The notes under the pieces were generated by a model. The model worked only from the letters and a program-made list of their open reading frames with translations. It made no database searches and was not told where the DNA came from. Made by a program: the position numbers and the translations under genes. This document shows positions 14,512 through 16,755 of a DNA stretch of 16,755 bases, piece by piece. Origin of the DNA: UBA4971 sp900019985 (GTDB lineage: Bacteria > Bacillota > SHA-98 > UBA4971); assembly GCA_050949175.1 (NCBI GenBank), contig JBMNFG010000003.1, positions 1 to 16,755 on the forward strand. The letters are read 5' to 3'. Positions within the stretch are counted from its first letter, which is position 1. The number at the start of each line of letters is the position of its first letter.

Positions 14512-15384
14512 ATGGCTTTCCGTGAGGAAGAGTATATCTCAGAGCGAGTGAGGCGAAATTACCGGCAAATAAGGGACAGGTTGGGTGAGATCGAAAAATA
14601 CGGGGATATCAGGGATGAAGTCTTAGAACTCCTGGAGAACCCCAGGTTAAAAGTGATCGACCGGTGTGACGAAGCCATGGGACAAGCCTTGTTTGCGGCG
14701 GGCCTAATAGATGATCCGTCCGGGTTTGCTAGGTACTTCGACGACATCCGATGTAAAAAGGTTTGCTCTTTTCCGGGCGCTCCGGGGAGCGGATTAGGAG
14801 ACCACCATGCCTATCCGGGCGGGCTGGTAAACCACACTTCAACAGGTATTGAACTGGCTTTGGCTACGGCTGACGTTTATCGGCGGGCTTACGGCTTGGA
14901 CAGCGACAGAGAAATCCTGATCCTTGCCATGACCCTTCACGATGTGGCAAAAGCGACTCTTCTGGCATGGGACGATGACGGCACCTATCCCAAGGAGTTC
15001 CCTATTGCCCGAACAGAAGCTCACCACATCTTGTCCATGAGCGAAGCGATATCGCGGGGTTTCCCTTTCCGCCTGGTAAAGGCAATGTGCCATTGTCATG
15101 TGAGGTTTGAGTCTTTTGACCGGGATCTGAGAGACTACTTGAGAGCTGCTTTCCTGATCGCAGGTAAGGAATTGCCTGTAAAGGAAGTCACCATTGGAGC
15201 AGAGGATATCATTTGCAAGTTTGCAGACGGTGACTACTACATCGGCAAGTTAGCGATGAGGACGATCATGAGCAGCGCAGGTTCGGAAGGTTTGGACCGA
15301 GAAGCTGTGTATAAGATGTTATCTTCGGAGTCGGAATACGCTCTTTTCAGAGGCCGCCCGTGGAGTTTGACAATAGGCGTTTAG
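14512..15384 (+). CDS. HD-domain protein, putative metal-dependent phosphohydrolase
   Basis: A 290-residue cytoplasmic protein with an HD-superfamily metal site. It shows HHAYPGGLVNHT (His98, His99, His108), the LHDVAK core (His143-Asp144), AHH (171-172), CHCH (His194, His196) and FADGD (Asp239/Asp241). This H...HD...H...H...D order is that of HD proteins that bind two metals, which include phosphohydrolases and also the diiron oxygenases MIOX and PhnZ. The N-terminal 80 residues are helical with no recognised domain. It sits between the ABC ATPase and the binding-protein gene, so a role on the imported substrate, for example phosphate removal, is plausible but inferred. A nucleotide or RNA phosphodiesterase role (YhaM-like HHAYPGG motif) is the main alternative. 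The ATG at 14512 is preferred over TTG 14491 because of GAGGAGG. Confidence 0.75.
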   Translation: MAFREEEYISERVRRNYRQIRDRLGEIEKYGDIRDEVLELLENPRLKVIDRCDEAMGQALFAAGLIDDPSGFARYFDDIRCKKVCSFPGAPGSGLGDHHAYPGGLVNHTSTGIELALATADVYRRAYGLDSDREILILAMTLHDVAKATLLAWDDDGTYPKEFPIARTEAHHILSMSEAISRGFPFRLVKAMCHCHVRFESFDRDLRDYLRAAFLIAGKELPVKEVTIGAEDIICKFADGDYYIGKLAMRTIMSSAGSEGLDREAVYKMLSSESEYALFRGRPWSLTIGV

Positions 15385-15436
15385 GAGTATGGCCGTTAGC
15401 GTCTTTGGAGCATCTTTGGGACTTCACAGTAAACGA

Positions 15437-15580
15437 GCGTTGAGCCTGGCACTGAACGCGTACATCGTCTGACAGTAGACAGGCGTTGAGCGTAGTGGTG
15501 AGTATACACTAAATCAGCGTTGAGCTCGGTAGAGAACGCGCGCGTCGTCTAGTAGTGGACATGGGTTGAGTGTGACTGTG
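15437..15580. repeat. GCGTTGAG repeat with 46/34-bp spacing
   Basis: GCGTTGAG (once GGGTTGAG) occurs at 15437, 15483, 15517 and 15563, spaced 46, 34 and 46 bp. The first and third long copies share the block CTGAACGCGTACATCGTCT / AGAACGCGCGCGTCGTCT, giving a higher-order period of 80 bp. It lies in the 371-bp gap before the binding-protein gene. The remainder, 15581-15740, contains short dyads such as ATCCG...CGGAT but no gene, clear promoter or terminator that I can support. Confidence 0.65.
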
Positions 15581-15755
15581 ACTGTTCTTAGAATCCGGAT
15601 CTTAGAGGACGGATCCTAGATGAGTAAGCTTATGTAGCTCCTTGTAAGGACACGGTGAGAGAAAGGGGGGACGAAGCTTAGGAACACGCTTCTTGGGGGC
15701 CGTAGTACGTAGTGTGTAGACCAAAGACAAGGAATAAACCAAAGGAGGAGTAACG

Positions 15756-16755
15756 ATGAAAAAGTGGATCCTTGGGTTGATAGTCCTGTTGACGTTTGTT
15801 GTGTGTCAGAATGCGTTCGCCGCAAACGAAGTCGTGGTGTACACTGCTCTTCAAGAAAGTGACATGGTTCCGCTGGCCAAGGCCTTTGAGGAAGCTACAG
15901 GTATCAAAATGGACTATGTAATCGTCGGAGGAGCCGGCCAGGTCCAGGCGAGGATTCTGGCAGAGAGCAAGAATCCGCAGGCTGACATCTTCCTGGGCGG
16001 TTCAGCTGAGATGCATGCTCCTCTGGCACAGGACGGGTTGTTGGTTCAATACCGCTCTCCCAGAGCAGATGAGCTCGATGAGATCTTCAACGATCCGGAA
16101 GGCTACTGGCAAGGTTGGTACATGGGCGTCCTTGGGTATGTGCTGAATACCGAGCGGTTTGAGAAGGAAATGGCGCCCAAGGGAGTAAAGAAGCCCACCA
16201 CATGGGATGACTGCCTGGATCCTGTATGGAAGGGCCTGTACGTCCATTCCAACCCTTCCACTGCAGGCGGCGCGTACATCCACCTCTGCAATCAGATCTT
16301 CCGGCTAGGTGAGGATGCAGCCTGGGAATACTTCAAGAAACTCGATGAGATAGTGCACCACTACACCCCTGGAGCCCCCGGTCCGATTAGCGCGTGTGCT
16401 ACAGGTGAGTTTATACTCGGAATGTCTTGGGCCCATGATATTGTGAAGACAATGCGTGAGGGATACCCTATTGAAGTGATTATACCTGAGTACACGGCTT
16501 TTGAGATCGGAGCGGTCTCCATTGTAAAGGGTGGACCGAACACAGAGAACGCAAAGAAACTGGTGGATTGGCTCCTGACCAAGGAGGCAGGAGAACTCAA
16601 CACCCGGAACTCCTACAGGTATTCTGCACGTGTGGATGTCACTCCGCCGGAAGGAATGCCGTCACTTGCAGATGTCGTCCTTGTCGATTATGATCGTGAT
16701 TGGGCATTGAATAACCGGGCAGAAGTAGTGAAGAAATGGGAGACCATAATTCAAT
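15756..16755 (+). CDS. ABC transporter substrate-binding protein, AfuA/FbpA family (3' end off window)
   Basis: An extracytoplasmic solute receptor for the transporter encoded at 11633-14380; 333 residues are visible and the frame is open at the right edge. AGGAGG lies 8 nt before the ATG. A signal peptide covers residues 1-22 (MKKWILGLIVLLTFVV...AFA-AN) without a lipobox. The mature part starts VVVYTALQESDMVPLAKAFE and includes VGGAGQVQARILAE and ADIFLGG, typical of the iron/sugar-phosphate binding cluster (COG1840). Where ferric-binding FbpA has its paired tyrosines, this protein has MSWAHD (His227-Asp228), with Glu250 23 residues later, resembling the His-Asp...Glu sugar-contacting set I recall for AfuA. 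It is therefore more likely a carbohydrate or sugar-phosphate receptor than an iron receptor. Ligand identity is inferred. Confidence 0.85.
   Translation, partial: MKKWILGLIVLLTFVVCQNAFAANEVVVYTALQESDMVPLAKAFEEATGIKMDYVIVGGAGQVQARILAESKNPQADIFLGGSAEMHAPLAQDGLLVQYRSPRADELDEIFNDPEGYWQGWYMGVLGYVLNTERFEKEMAPKGVKKPTTWDDCLDPVWKGLYVHSNPSTAGGAYIHLCNQIFRLGEDAAWEYFKKLDEIVHHYTPGAPGPISACATGEFILGMSWAHDIVKTMREGYPIEVIIPEYTAFEIGAVSIVKGGPNTENAKKLVDWLLTKEAGELNTRNSYRYSARVDVTPPEGMPSLADVVLVDYDRDWALNNRAEVVKKWETIIQ

Noticed and set aside
15756..16755. Ferric iron-binding protein FbpA
   Set aside because: The family is right, but the paired tyrosines needed for ferric binding are replaced by Ala-His-Asp and the neighbours are carbohydrate genes.

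Overview
The window looks like chromosomal DNA of a Firmicutes-type (Bacillota) bacterium, probably a thermophilic or anaerobic lineage. The evidence is strong AGGAGG-type ribosome binding sites, the competence genes comFA and comFC, a LacI/CcpA-type regulator with its operator, and an inositol gene set otherwise known best from Thermotoga. The lineage is inferred; no rRNA or other marker gene is present.

Layout. Positions 1-280 hold a 74-bp tandem repeat beyond the 3' end of comFA. comFA (minus strand, 281-2134) and comFC (plus strand, 2567-3697) diverge from a repeat-filled spacer. A bifunctional-nuclease (DUF151) gene (3720-4142, minus) converges on comFC. After about 570 bp without a convincing gene comes a very good sigma-A promoter with a perfect 22-bp LacI-type palindrome (4687-4738), followed by a 680-bp leader made largely of tandem repeats. 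From 5417 to the right edge all genes lie on the plus strand: lacI-type regulator, iolG, iolM, iolN, iolO, an ABC permease interrupted by an in-frame TAG, an ABC ATPase, an HD-domain protein, and a periplasmic-type substrate-binding protein that runs off the window.

How the genes work together. IolG, IolM, IolN and IolO match the four enzymes of the Thermotoga-type inositol route: oxidation of myo-inositol to scyllo-inosose, a second oxidation, hydrolytic ring opening to a keto-gluconate, then epimerisation towards tagaturonate. The uronate steps must lie elsewhere. The transporter is not the usual sugar (CUT1) type. It belongs to the FbpABC/AfuABC group, and its binding protein lacks the ferric-iron tyrosine pair and instead carries the His-Asp...Glu arrangement that I recall from the sugar-phosphate binder AfuA. 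With the HD-domain putative phosphohydrolase in the same run, this suggests (inference) import and dephosphorylation of a phosphorylated cyclitol ahead of the inositol pathway.

The most unusual structural feature is that nearly every longer intergenic gap carries its own degenerate tandem repeat, unrelated in sequence to the others but with a strict period: 74, about 34, 15, 24, 23, 11, about 26, 11, 14 and 46/34 bp. Two arrays keep an exact 11-bp period over 13-15 copies although the copies differ from one another. An in-frame 18-bp repeat also lies inside an unusual insertion in comFC.
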